Of a stretch of DNA of 64,000 nucleotides, positions 45,962 through 54,097 are shown in pieces. The notes under the pieces are model-generated. The model did not search any database. It was not told the origin of the DNA and saw only the letters and a program-made list of their open reading frames with translations. The position numbers were made by a program, and so were the translations under genes. The stretch comes from Pleomorphomonas oryzae DSM 16300 (GTDB taxonomy: Bacteria > Pseudomonadota > Alphaproteobacteria > Rhizobiales > Pleomorphomonadaceae): the NCBI RefSeq assembly GCF_000422965.1, contig NZ_AUHB01000006.1, forward strand, positions 186,001-250,000. Direction: 5' to 3'. Each line of letters begins with the position of its first letter. Positions within the stretch are counted from its first letter, which is position 1.

Positions 45962-48900
45962 TCAGCTTCGAAGCAACCGATAGATCGCCGGAATGACCAG
46001 CACGGTGAGCAAAGTCGACGACGCAAGGCCGAACAGCAGGGAGATGGCCAGCCCCTGGAAGATCGGGTCGGTGAGGATCACCGCCGCACCGATCATGGCA
46101 GCCAGTGCCGTCAGCAGGATCGGCTTGAAGCGGATCGAACCGGCCTCGATCAAAATGTCCGCAAGCGGCCGGCGCGCAACATGTGCCACGCCCTCCTCAT
46201 CGGTCACCGTGACCTCACGGGGTGCATGCCGGATGAAATCGACCAGCAGAATCGAGTTGCGCACGATGATGCCGGCCAGCGCGATGAAGCCGATCATCGA
46301 CGTTGCCGTAAACGGCGCGTGGAACAGCCAGTGTCCGCCGAGGATACCGATGAAGGTGAGCGGGATCGGCGTCAGGATCACCAGCGGCAGCTTGAACGAG
46401 CCGAACTGCGCCACGACCAGGATGTAAATGCCGAGGATAGCAATGGCGAAGGCGGCGCCCATGTCGCGGAAGGTCACCCAGGTCACTTCCCACTCGCCGT
46501 CCCACAGCAGCGTCGACCGGCTCTCGTCGGCCGGCTGGCCATGCAGCGCGACCACGGGCTTTTGCAGCCCGGTCCAGTCCTGCCGGTCGAGGGCGTTCTG
46601 CACTGCCAGCATGCCATAGAGGGGCGCCTCGAAAGTGCCAGCCAGCTCGGCCGTCACCATCTCAGCGAAGCGGCCATTGTGACGGAAGATCGGAAAGGAG
46701 GCTTTTTCCTCGCTCACCCGCACAACATCGCCAAGCTCGACGACGCCACGATCGCCCGGCAACACATTGGCGGGGATAGGTGTGGTCAGCGCCGCTTCAT
46801 CGAGCACCTTTTCGCCTTTCGGCCGCTCAACGACGATGGGAATGGCTGCTCGGCCGCCGCCGCGGTGCGAATAGCCAACCGTCGACGCGCCGCCCAGAAT
46901 GGCCAGCGTATCGAACACATCGCTTTCCTCGACGTGAAAGAAGTCGAGATCGTCGGTCGAGATCGTCGTCCGGAGCCGCCGCGCCGGCACGCCAAAGGAA
47001 TTGTCGACATCGACGATGAACGGCACCTCGCGAAAGGCCGCTTCCACTTTCTCAGCTGTACGACGGCGCGTGTCGGCGTCGGGGCCGTAGATTTCGGCGA
47101 GCAATGTTGCCATGACCGGCGGCCCGGGCGGTGGCTCGACCACCTTGAGCGACGTACCAGCCGGCACCGTCAGCGCCATGACTCGCTGACGCAGATTCAC
47201 AGCGATCGCGTGCGACGCCCTGTTGCGCTCGCTCTTGGGCGTCAGGTTCACCTGCACGTCGCCGAGCTGCGGTTCGGCACGCAGGTAGGAATGGCGAACT
47301 AAGCCGTTGAAATTGAACGGCGCGGCCGACCCGGCGTGTGTCTGGGCTGACATGACCTCGGGCAGATCAAGTGCTGCTTTCGCCACCGCCTGCGCCACCG
47401 CGTCGGTCGCCTCGACGGACGAACCTTCCGGCAGGTCGATGGTGACGGCAAGCTCGGCCTTGTTGTCGAAAGGCAAGAGCTTCACCGTGACGTGCTTGGT
47501 GTAGAACAGCGACAACGAACCGAGCGTCAGCACGCCGACAGCCAGCAGGAAGGCAAGGCTCCTGCCCTTGCTCGCCAGAATCGGCCGCGCTACGGCGGCA
47601 TAGGCTCGTCCGAGAGGGCCACCCGCACCGTCACCGTGATGAACAGCCGGCCCCTTGCCGGCAACCTTCAGCATCAGCCAGGGTGTCACGATTACCGCGA
47701 CGAAGAAGGAGAAGATCATTGCGGCCGAGGCATTGGCCGGAATGGGACTCATATAGGGGCCCATCATGCCGGACACGAACAGCATCGGCAAAAGCGCTGC
47801 CACCACGGTCAATGTCGCGACGATGGTTGGGTTGCCCACCTCGGCGACAGCGGCAATGGCTCCATCGCGCCGGTCCCGATCCGCGCCTATGCCCCAATGG
47901 CGGGAGATGTTTTCGATAACGACGATGGCGTCGTCGACCAGGATGCCGATCGAGAAGATCAACGCGAACAACGACACTCGGTTGAGCGTGTAGCCCATCA
48001 CCTTGGCCGCGAACAACGTGAGTAGAATGGTGACGGGAATGACGACTGCCACGACGACCGCCTCGCGGAAGCCGATCGCCACCCAGACCAGGGCGATGAT
48101 CGACAGCGTCGCGAGTCCCAAATGGAACAGCAGCTCGTTGGCCTTCTCGTTGGCCGTCTCCCCATAGTCGCGCGTCACCTCGACGGCGAGGCTATTCGGG
48201 ATAAGGCTACCCCTGAGGCTTTCGACGCGCGTTAGGACGTCGTGCGCAACTGTCACCGCGTTGGCGCCCGCCCGCTTGGCAATGGCCAGTGTTACCGCCG
48301 GCAATCGCTCGACCGAACCGTCGGCTGCCTTGCGGACGGTTGATACATAGAGATCGGCGGTGTCCTGGACGAAAGAGACGTCGGCAACGTCGCGCACATA
48401 GACGGGACGGCTGTCGCGCGTCGTGAGCAGGAGGTTGGCGATTTCGGCCGGCGTCTGCAGCGTCTCGCCGGCAACCACCTGGATTTCCTCGCCACCGCTC
48501 CGAACCGTGCCGGCTGGAAACGACCTGTTGGCGGCAGTGACCTTGCCCGACAACTGCTGCAGCGTGACACCATAGAGAGCGAGGCGAGCCGGATCCGGCG
48601 CAATGCGAATGGCATCGCCGGTTTCTCCGACCAGATAGGTCAGGCCGACGTCGTCGACCTTGGAGATCTCGCTGCGCAGTTCCCTGGCGACGCGCGTGAG
48701 GTCGGCAGCGGTCACCGAGGCGGCCGCTTCCGGCTTCGGCGATAGCGTCAGCGTCACGATCGCGACATCATCGATCCCACGGCCGACGATACGCGGCTCG
48801 GCAATGCCAACAGGAATCCGGTCGAGGTTGGCGCTGATACGGTCATGGATGCGCAACACCGCCGCGTCGGCCGAGGTCCCCACCAAGAACCGGGCGGTGA

Positions 48901-49186
48901 CCATCACCTGTTCGTCATGCGTCTGCGAATAGACGTGCTCGACGCCGTTGATGGCCTTCACGATGGTTTCGAGCGGCTCGGTGATCAGCTTTTCGGCGTC
49001 CTCGGCTTTGAGGCCGGGTGCCGACACGTGAATGTCGACCATCGGCACCGAGATCTGCGGCTCCTCTTCGCGTGGCAACGTCACGAGAGCAACGAGGCCA
49101 ACGGCGAAGGCGGCCAGCAAGAACAACGGCGTCAGCGCCGAACCGATGAAGGCGCGAGTGAGAGAACCGGCGATACCGAGTTTCAT
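45962..49186 (-). CDS. RND-family efflux permease
   Basis: The 1074-residue inner-membrane pump subunit has the RND layout of twelve helices with two large periplasmic loops. The proton relay is seen in FSIGILVDDAIVVIENISRH near residue 410. FAVGLVALVTLPREEEPQIS after the first helix and GTSADAAVLRIHDRISANL are family features. FFVAVIVTPWLMLKVAGKGP and FIALAGIIVRNSILLVDFIR mark the other membrane blocks. The substrate cannot be told. Its ATG overlaps the stop of the adaptor gene by ATGA. It is the last gene of the DUF2892-adaptor-permease operon. Confidence 0.93.
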   Translation of the reverse strand: MKLGIAGSLTRAFIGSALTPLFLLAAFAVGLVALVTLPREEEPQISVPMVDIHVSAPGLKAEDAEKLITEPLETIVKAINGVEHVYSQTHDEQVMVTARFLVGTSADAAVLRIHDRISANLDRIPVGIAEPRIVGRGIDDVAIVTLTLSPKPEAAASVTAADLTRVARELRSEISKVDDVGLTYLVGETGDAIRIAPDPARLALYGVTLQQLSGKVTAANRSFPAGTVRSGGEEIQVVAGETLQTPAEIANLLLTTRDSRPVYVRDVADVSFVQDTADLYVSTVRKAADGSVERLPAVTLAIAKRAGANAVTVAHDVLTRVESLRGSLIPNSLAVEVTRDYGETANEKANELLFHLGLATLSIIALVWVAIGFREAVVVAVVIPVTILLTLFAAKVMGYTLNRVSLFALIFSIGILVDDAIVVIENISRHWGIGADRDRRDGAIAAVAEVGNPTIVATLTVVAALLPMLFVSGMMGPYMSPIPANASAAMIFSFFVAVIVTPWLMLKVAGKGPAVHHGDGAGGPLGRAYAAVARPILASKGRSLAFLLAVGVLTLGSLSLFYTKHVTVKLLPFDNKAELAVTIDLPEGSSVEATDAVAQAVAKAALDLPEVMSAQTHAGSAAPFNFNGLVRHSYLRAEPQLGDVQVNLTPKSERNRASHAIAVNLRQRVMALTVPAGTSLKVVEPPPGPPVMATLLAEIYGPDADTRRRTAEKVEAAFREVPFIVDVDNSFGVPARRLRTTISTDDLDFFHVEESDVFDTLAILGGASTVGYSHRGGGRAAIPIVVERPKGEKVLDEAALTTPIPANVLPGDRGVVELGDVVRVSEEKASFPIFRHNGRFAEMVTAELAGTFEAPLYGMLAVQNALDRQDWTGLQKPVVALHGQPADESRSTLLWDGEWEVTWVTFRDMGAAFAIAILGIYILVVAQFGSFKLPLVILTPIPLTFIGILGGHWLFHAPFTATSMIGFIALAGIIVRNSILLVDFIRHAPREVTVTDEEGVAHVARRPLADILIEAGSIRFKPILLTALAAMIGAAVILTDPIFQGLAISLLFGLASSTLLTVLVIPAIYRLLRS

Positions 49187-50136
49187 GGCAATACCACCGC
49201 GTCGCCGGCGGCAAGACCGGTCAGAATTTCCACATTGTCGCCTTGGCGTTCACCAAGCACCACAGTGCGATCGGTCTCCTGGCCACCCGAGGCAACGCGC
49301 ACCGTGTCGATACCGGACCGACCGGCGACGGCTTTTGCCGGCACCAGAATGGCCTGCCGCATACCGACGGGCACGCGCACCAAGAGACGCGCGTCAACGA
49401 ACTCGGTTGGCAAACCCGGCACCTCGACATCGGCGGTGACGCGACCACCCTCGATTTGTGGATAGATCTTGGCGAGTTGCCCTTCCAGGGTGCCGGTCGC
49501 CGTTTCGACGGCAAGCGAGGCGCCCTGTTTCAGGAGTGCGGCGTGACGTTCGGGAATGGAAAGACGCAAAAAGAAACCGCCGCCGCCCAGGGTGACGACA
49601 GTCTCGCCTGCCATCACCACCGAGCCCTTGGTGACCGGAACGGTGAGAACCTTGCCGTCGGCGGGGGCGAGCACATCCCCTTCGGCGCCCTGCTGAACAA
49701 CCACCTGCCGCTGCGCCTCGGTGGCGGCGATCTGGTTGCGGAACACGTCGACCTGCGTGCGCAGCTGATCCAGCCGCTGGCTGGTGGTGACGCCCTTGTC
49801 GACCAGGGTCTGGCCACGCACCAGCTCGGCCTGCGCATTTTGCAACTGCGCATCGAGCGCCTTCAGTTGCGCGTCGAGCGATGACACCTGAAATTCAATC
49901 TTGTCATCGCGCACCACGGCAATGCGCTGTCCGGCTTTCACCGCGTCGCCTTCGGACACGTCGAGCGACACCAGCGTCCCGCCGACGCGAGCCCGTGCGG
50001 CGAGACTGTCGCGCGCCTCGACGCGGCCGTAGACCGCCTTCCACTCCGGAACGGCAACCGGCTGGACAACCAGCGTGCCTGCCGCAGCCGATGAGGCAAC
50101 GCAGAACAAAGCAAATCCGGCAAGGAAAAGGCGCAT
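49183..50136 (-). CDS. RND efflux periplasmic adaptor
   Basis: The 317-residue adaptor starts MRLFLAGFALFCVASSAAAG, a signal peptide cleaved near residue 19. A lipoyl half (VYGRVEARDSLAARARVGGT), a coiled-coil hairpin (about 80-130), the second lipoyl half (GDVLAPADGKVLTVPVTKGS) and beta-barrel and membrane-proximal domains follow. It bridges the permease to an outer-membrane factor, which is not encoded in the window. The frame is open upstream to 50247, but the ATG at 50136 starts the signal peptide. It lies 13 bases after the DUF2892 gene. Confidence 0.92.
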   Translation of the reverse strand: MRLFLAGFALFCVASSAAAGTLVVQPVAVPEWKAVYGRVEARDSLAARARVGGTLVSLDVSEGDAVKAGQRIAVVRDDKIEFQVSSLDAQLKALDAQLQNAQAELVRGQTLVDKGVTTSQRLDQLRTQVDVFRNQIAATEAQRQVVVQQGAEGDVLAPADGKVLTVPVTKGSVVMAGETVVTLGGGGFFLRLSIPERHAALLKQGASLAVETATGTLEGQLAKIYPQIEGGRVTADVEVPGLPTEFVDARLLVRVPVGMRQAILVPAKAVAGRSGIDTVRVASGGQETDRTVVLGERQGDNVEILTGLAAGDAVVLP

Positions 50137-50149
50137 GACGACCCCCAGA

Positions 50150-50350
50150 TTAGAAGGCGCTACCAGGCTTGACGCCAAGCTTGCGCAGAACGATCGCCGC
50201 CGGACAGAAACCAGTGAAGGCCGACTGAATGAGGTTGAAGCCGACAAAAGCGGTCAACCACACGAAATACGGCGAGACAAAAGTGGTGAGCAGCAGCGAG
50301 ATCAGCAGCACGCTACCGGCGAAGGCGAGAACGGCACGATCGAGGGTCAT
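50150..50350 (-). CDS. DUF2892 (YgaP-like) membrane protein
   Basis: The 66-residue protein has two hydrophobic helices: VLAFAGSVLLISLLLTTFVS and YFVWLTAFVGFNLIQSAF, followed by TGFCPAAIVLRKLGVKPGSAF. The FCP motif near residue 49 is conserved in DUF2892 (the membrane part of YgaP-type proteins, often tied to sulfur or persulfide chemistry). CGGAGATGTCCG before the ATG gives a ribosome-binding site. It is the first gene of the RND operon and lies just behind an AT-rich palindrome that may bind an ArsR-type repressor. Confidence 0.87.
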   Translation of the reverse strand: MTLDRAVLAFAGSVLLISLLLTTFVSPYFVWLTAFVGFNLIQSAFTGFCPAAIVLRKLGVKPGSAF

Positions 50351-50370
50351 CGGACATCTCCGTTTAAAGA

Positions 50371-50420
50371 GTATATTATAATATTCTTATATACAGGGAG
50401 GCATGAACAATGCAAGTCTT
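50371..50420 (-). promoter_or_regulatory. Promoter with AT-rich palindrome before the DUF2892-RND operon
   Basis: On the minus strand TTGCAT is followed after about 16-18 bases by TATATAAG, a sigma-70-like pair. ATATTATAATAT at 50373-50384 is a perfect 12-base palindrome directly downstream of the -10, inside a wider GTATAT...ATATAC repeat (50371-50394). Such AT-rich palindromes overlapping the start site are typical operators of ArsR/SmtB repressors of the BigR group; no such regulator gene is adjacent. Confidence 0.55.
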
Positions 50421-50672
50421 TCGATGGTATGGGCCGCGCACCAGCCAAGGCGCAGCAAGGGCAATCAAAAATATCCACGAGGCTGAGACACTCTCGAGGT
50501 TCTGTCAATCAGACCTCAGACGAGAAACGTCAATTTGTGTAGTCATTTCATCAGGATAAATCGAAAGACCGGCATTCGGCACGCCCCTCGATCCGCCAAG
50601 CGCTAAGCGCACATGGTCGCCTTTCACACCGCTTTGGTGATAGCCTCCACAGCGAATCTCAGTGAGGAACGC
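50421..50672. other. Intergenic region before the ROK kinase gene
   Basis: No recognised gene. A 49-codon plus-strand frame (50410-50559) with AGGGAGG upstream runs through the left half but has no family resemblance. The right end carries the ribosome-binding site of the ROK kinase gene. Confidence 0.4.
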
Positions 50673-51566
50673 ATGGTCATAGCCTTCGACATCGGCGGTA
50701 CGAAAATCGCAGCGGCTCGGGTCGATGCCGATATGACGGCCAACGAAATTGGGCGCACACCGACGCCTATCCGTGATTACGACGCCTTCTGTACCGCCAT
50801 CGCCGATCTCGCCGGGTCGGGCGACGAGCCGATCGGCATCTCCATCGCCGGCGTGGTCGACCCGCGCGATGGCCGGCTCACCGTTGCGAACATTCCCTGC
50901 GCCGATGGAAAGCCCCTCGCCGCCGATCTTGAGGCGCGCCTCGATCGACGGGTGCGCGTGCTCAATGACGCCAAGGCCTTTGCCTTGGCCGAAGCCACGG
51001 TTGGCCTGGGCAAAGGGCATGCGTCGGTCTTCGCGGTCATCATCGGCACCGGCATCGGCGGCGCCTTCGTCCTCAATGGTCGGCTCGTCATAGGCTCGAC
51101 CGGCAGTGCCGGCGAATGGGGCCACGGCCCAGCAGCGGCCAACCGCACCGGTGCCGCCCTGCCGATCGTCCGCTGCGGCTGCGGCCAGCCTGGGTGCGTC
51201 GATACGATTGGCGGCGCGCGTGGCCTCGAACGCCTGCACCATCAACTCTCGGGTATCGAAGCCGACAGCCCCGCCATTCTCACCGCCTGGCAGCAGGGCG
51301 AACCGGATGCCGTTCGCACCCTCGACGTCTACCTCGACGTGGTCGGCGGTGCGCTCGCCAACACCGTCAATATCCTTGACCCCGACATCGTGCCGATCGG
51401 CGGCGGTCTGGCGCGCAACGCTGCGCTCATCGCCGCCATCGACGCCGAAGTGCGCGCCCGTACCCTGGGCAAACGGCTGACGCCGCTTTGCCTTCCTACC
51501 GAGACCGGCCCGGAGAAGGGCCTGATCGGTGCCGCTCTCCACGTTTTGGAGGCGACACCGACATGA
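50673..51566 (+). CDS. ROK family sugar kinase (NagK/glucokinase-like)
   Basis: The 297-residue kinase has the ATP phosphate loop IAFDIGGTKIAAARVDADM at the N-terminus, VLNDAKAFALAEATVGLG with the catalytic Asp, FAVIIGTGIGGAFVLNGRLV and the ROK zinc motif RCGCGQPGCVDTIGG near residue 165. EWGHG matches the hexose-binding E-x-G-H. Probable substrates are N-acetylglucosamine, glucose or fructose. GTGAGGAAC precedes the ATG at 50673. Its stop overlaps the cutC start (ATGA), so the two are translationally coupled. Confidence 0.92.
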   Translation: MVIAFDIGGTKIAAARVDADMTANEIGRTPTPIRDYDAFCTAIADLAGSGDEPIGISIAGVVDPRDGRLTVANIPCADGKPLAADLEARLDRRVRVLNDAKAFALAEATVGLGKGHASVFAVIIGTGIGGAFVLNGRLVIGSTGSAGEWGHGPAAANRTGAALPIVRCGCGQPGCVDTIGGARGLERLHHQLSGIEADSPAILTAWQQGEPDAVRTLDVYLDVVGGALANTVNILDPDIVPIGGGLARNAALIAAIDAEVRARTLGKRLTPLCLPTETGPEKGLIGAALHVLEATPT

Positions 51567-52291
51567 CCGTTCACATCGAAGTCTGCATTGACGACGTTCT
51601 CAGCCTCGAGGCCTGCTTTGCCGGCGGCGCCGACCGCATCGAGCTCTGCTCGGCGCTCGATCTTGGTGGTCTGACCCCCTCCCCCGGTTTGATCGCCGCC
51701 GCCTCCAAATGCCCCTTACCGTCCCGCGCCATGATCCGGCCGCGTGCCGGCGACTTCTGCTTCACCGAGGTCGAAGTGAACGTCATGCTTGCCGACATCG
51801 CGGCTATCAAGGCGGTCGGTCTTGCCGGTGTCGTGCTCGGCGCGACAGACGCTGATCATCACCTCGATCAAGCCGTCCTGGCCCGCCTCGTCGCGGCAGC
51901 CGAAGGGCTCGGCAAGACGCTGCACCGCGCCGTCGATCTGCTGCCCGACCCCGTCGCTGCCGTCGATCTCGCCATCGAACTCGGCTTCGATTGCATCCTG
52001 ACGTCCGGAGGCGAACTCAACGCCGAGGCAGGCGCCACTGTTATTAATGCCATGGTGGAGCGTGCCTCAGGCCGGATCGGCATCATGGCCGGCAGCGGCG
52101 TTCGCCCCGAAAACGCAGCAACCATCCGGCGATCCACGCGCGCGGACTGGCTGCACTCGTCCTGCTCCCGCGCCATCACCAATGAGAGCGAAATCCGCCA
52201 TTTCGGCTTTGGACCGGCCGAGCGGCGCCTTGCCGATCCCGATCGCATCCGGGCGCTGAAGGCGGCCGCAACCTCTGGAGAGCCCTCGTGA
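51563..52291 (+). CDS. cutC: CutC family TIM-barrel protein
   Basis: The 242-residue protein matches CutC: IEVCIDDVLSLEACFAGGAD, RIELCSALDLGGLTPSPGLI, MIRPRAGDFCFTEVEVNVML, HRAVDLLPDP and CILTSGGELNAEAGATVI. CutC was named for copper homeostasis in E. coli, but that role is doubted and the true reaction is unknown. Here it lies between a sugar kinase and an EamA permease, with ATGA and GTGA overlaps on both sides, which argues for a metabolic function connected to a sugar rather than for copper handling (inference). Confidence 0.92.
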   Translation: MTVHIEVCIDDVLSLEACFAGGADRIELCSALDLGGLTPSPGLIAAASKCPLPSRAMIRPRAGDFCFTEVEVNVMLADIAAIKAVGLAGVVLGATDADHHLDQAVLARLVAAAEGLGKTLHRAVDLLPDPVAAVDLAIELGFDCILTSGGELNAEAGATVINAMVERASGRIGIMAGSGVRPENAATIRRSTRADWLHSSCSRAITNESEIRHFGFGPAERRLADPDRIRALKAAATSGEPS

Positions 52292-53154
52292 TCCTCAGCG
52301 ATAACGTCCGGGGGGCTGTCCTTGCGGTTTGCGCTTTCGGCATCTTCTCGATCGCCGATACCATCGTCAAATATGAAACGCAGTTCCTGCCCGTTCCCGC
52401 TGTCACGGCGATGGTCACCGGGGCGGCAGCGCTGATCATTGCGCTCTATGCCGTGTTAAAGGGTCAGGGGCGAACGCTTTTGCCGGCGACACCGGCCTTC
52501 ACGCTCGGCCGTGGCGCGCTGCTGGCCAGTGAAACAGCCGTCATCTACTATGCCTTCTCCGCCATTCCGCTCGCCGACGTCTATGTTTTGACGTTCCTGA
52601 CGCCGATCTTCGTGTCGGTGATCGCCATCGCTTTCCTGGGCGAACGTCCGTCGCCCCTCGTGGCGATCGGCATCGTGCTCGGTTTCGCCGGGGTGCTCGT
52701 CGCCTTCCGTCCCGGCGCCATGACTCTTGAGCTCGGTCATTTCGCCGCTGCCGGATCGGCGCTGATCTTCGCGATAACGCTGGTGATGATCCGCATTGCG
52801 CCGCCTCGCGAGTCCGATCTGGCACTGGTCATCAGCCCGATGGTCATCCTGGCGGTGGGCAGTGGGCTGATGACGCTGCTGACGGCCGGCTTTCCGGTGA
52901 TTTCCATGGGCGAGCTCGCCCTCATCCTGGTCGCCGGCCTCTGCCTGTTCGCGGGCAACCTGCTGATCGTCCGTGCCTATCGCATCGGCGTAGCGTCCTT
53001 CCTCGCCCCATTCCAATATTGCCTGATCTTCTGGGGCGCGCTGAACGGCTGGCTGGTATTCGGCGCCTCAGTGGAGCTGTTCACCTGGATCGGCGCGGCG
53101 ATCATCATCGCCGCCGGATTCATGGTCCTGAGAGCCGACCGGGCCGCCGCCTGA
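52288..53154 (+). CDS. EamA/DMT-superfamily permease
   Basis: The 288-residue protein has ten hydrophobic segments arranged as two EamA repeats of five. VLAVCAFGIFSIADTIVKYE begins the first and MIRIAPPRESDLALVISPMV lies at the start of the second. The first repeat ends with FLTPIFVSVIAIAFLGERPS and GFAGVLVAFRPG, the usual EamA signature. The start is GTG at 52288, which overlaps the cutC stop (GTGA). The substrate is unknown; context suggests export or import of the compound handled by the kinase/CutC pair. Confidence 0.88.
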   Translation: MILSDNVRGAVLAVCAFGIFSIADTIVKYETQFLPVPAVTAMVTGAAALIIALYAVLKGQGRTLLPATPAFTLGRGALLASETAVIYYAFSAIPLADVYVLTFLTPIFVSVIAIAFLGERPSPLVAIGIVLGFAGVLVAFRPGAMTLELGHFAAAGSALIFAITLVMIRIAPPRESDLALVISPMVILAVGSGLMTLLTAGFPVISMGELALILVAGLCLFAGNLLIVRAYRIGVASFLAPFQYCLIFWGALNGWLVFGASVELFTWIGAAIIIAAGFMVLRADRAAA

Positions 53155-53249
53155 GTCACTGCGCTTCGCTTGCTGCGAGTGGCGCCACGACATAGCCTGC
53201 CGTGAGGAGGGGACGGACGTATCCCCCAAACCGCTCCAGGGAGGACGTG

Positions 53250-54080
53250 ATGGCAAATCTTGAGGGAACGGTCGCGGTGGTCACCGGCGCCGGCCGGGGC
53301 ATCGGGCGGGAAATCGCCCTTCACCAAGCGCGTGGCGGTGCCAAGGTCGCAGCGCTTGCCCGCACCGCCCGCGAAATCGAGGAGACCGCCGCGCTGATTG
53401 CCGCCGAAGGTGGCACGGCCATCGCCATCCCGGTGGATCTCGTCGATCGAGCCGCCGTCGAAGCGGCCATCGCCCGTATCGGCAGCGAACTCGGACCGAT
53501 CGACACTCTCGTCAACAACCATGGCTCCTTCCGCGCCTTCGGTCCGATCTGGGACTGTGATCCCGACGTCTGGTGGAGCGACATCGAGATCAATCTGCGC
53601 GGCACCTTCCACACCTGCCGCGCCGTGGCGCCGGCCATGCGCGCCCGTGGGCGCGGCCGCGTCGTCAATCTGGTGGGCGGCGGCACCGGCACCAGTTTTC
53701 CCAACGGCTCCGGCTATGCCTCGAGCAAGGCGGCGATCATGCGCTTCACCGAGTGCTTCAACGATACGGTGAAGGATGCTGGCGTCTATGCCTTCGCCGT
53801 CGATCCGGGCCTGGTACGCACCGCCATGACCGAACTGCAGCTCAATTCGGATGCTGGCAAGAAGCACCTGCCTGACATCGAGCGGTTGTTCGATGAAGGC
53901 GTCAACATCCCGCCCAGTCGGGCCGCCGTCCTGATCGCCGACATTGCCGCCGGGCGCTTCGATAAGCTGGCCGGCCGCATGTTGCGGGGTGTCGAGGATC
54001 GCGACGCACTGGAACAGGCGATGGATGATCTCGTTGCCAGCGACGGTCGGGCGCTCAGACTCACCCGCCTGGATATTTGA
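53250..54080 (+). CDS. SDR family oxidoreductase
   Basis: The 276-residue protein has the cofactor site VAVVTGAGRGIGREIAL, DTLVNNHGSF and the Tyr-Lys pair in GSGYASSKAAIMRFTE. VDPGLVRTAM follows the active site. The serine expected in the NIS-GGG position is Val (NLVGGGTG), so the classical Ser-Tyr-Lys triad is incomplete. GGGAGGA lies before the ATG at 53250. It follows the EamA permease by 95 bases on the same strand; cotranscription is possible. The substrate is unknown. Confidence 0.9.
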   Translation: MANLEGTVAVVTGAGRGIGREIALHQARGGAKVAALARTAREIEETAALIAAEGGTAIAIPVDLVDRAAVEAAIARIGSELGPIDTLVNNHGSFRAFGPIWDCDPDVWWSDIEINLRGTFHTCRAVAPAMRARGRGRVVNLVGGGTGTSFPNGSGYASSKAAIMRFTECFNDTVKDAGVYAFAVDPGLVRTAMTELQLNSDAGKKHLPDIERLFDEGVNIPPSRAAVLIADIAAGRFDKLAGRMLRGVEDRDALEQAMDDLVASDGRALRLTRLDI

Positions 54081-54097
54081 CGGAATAGCGCGGACGA

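Noticed and set aside
45890-47302. 470-codon plus-strand frame antisense to the RND permease
   Set aside because: Rich in His, Arg and Gln as expected for a complement of a membrane protein gene; no motif.
50410-50559. 49-codon plus-strand frame with AGGGAGG upstream (MQVFRWYGPRTSQG...)
   Set aside because: The ribosome-binding site is good, but the protein resembles no family and the frame overlaps the promoter region of the divergent RND operon. It would need ribosome profiling or conservation to be called.
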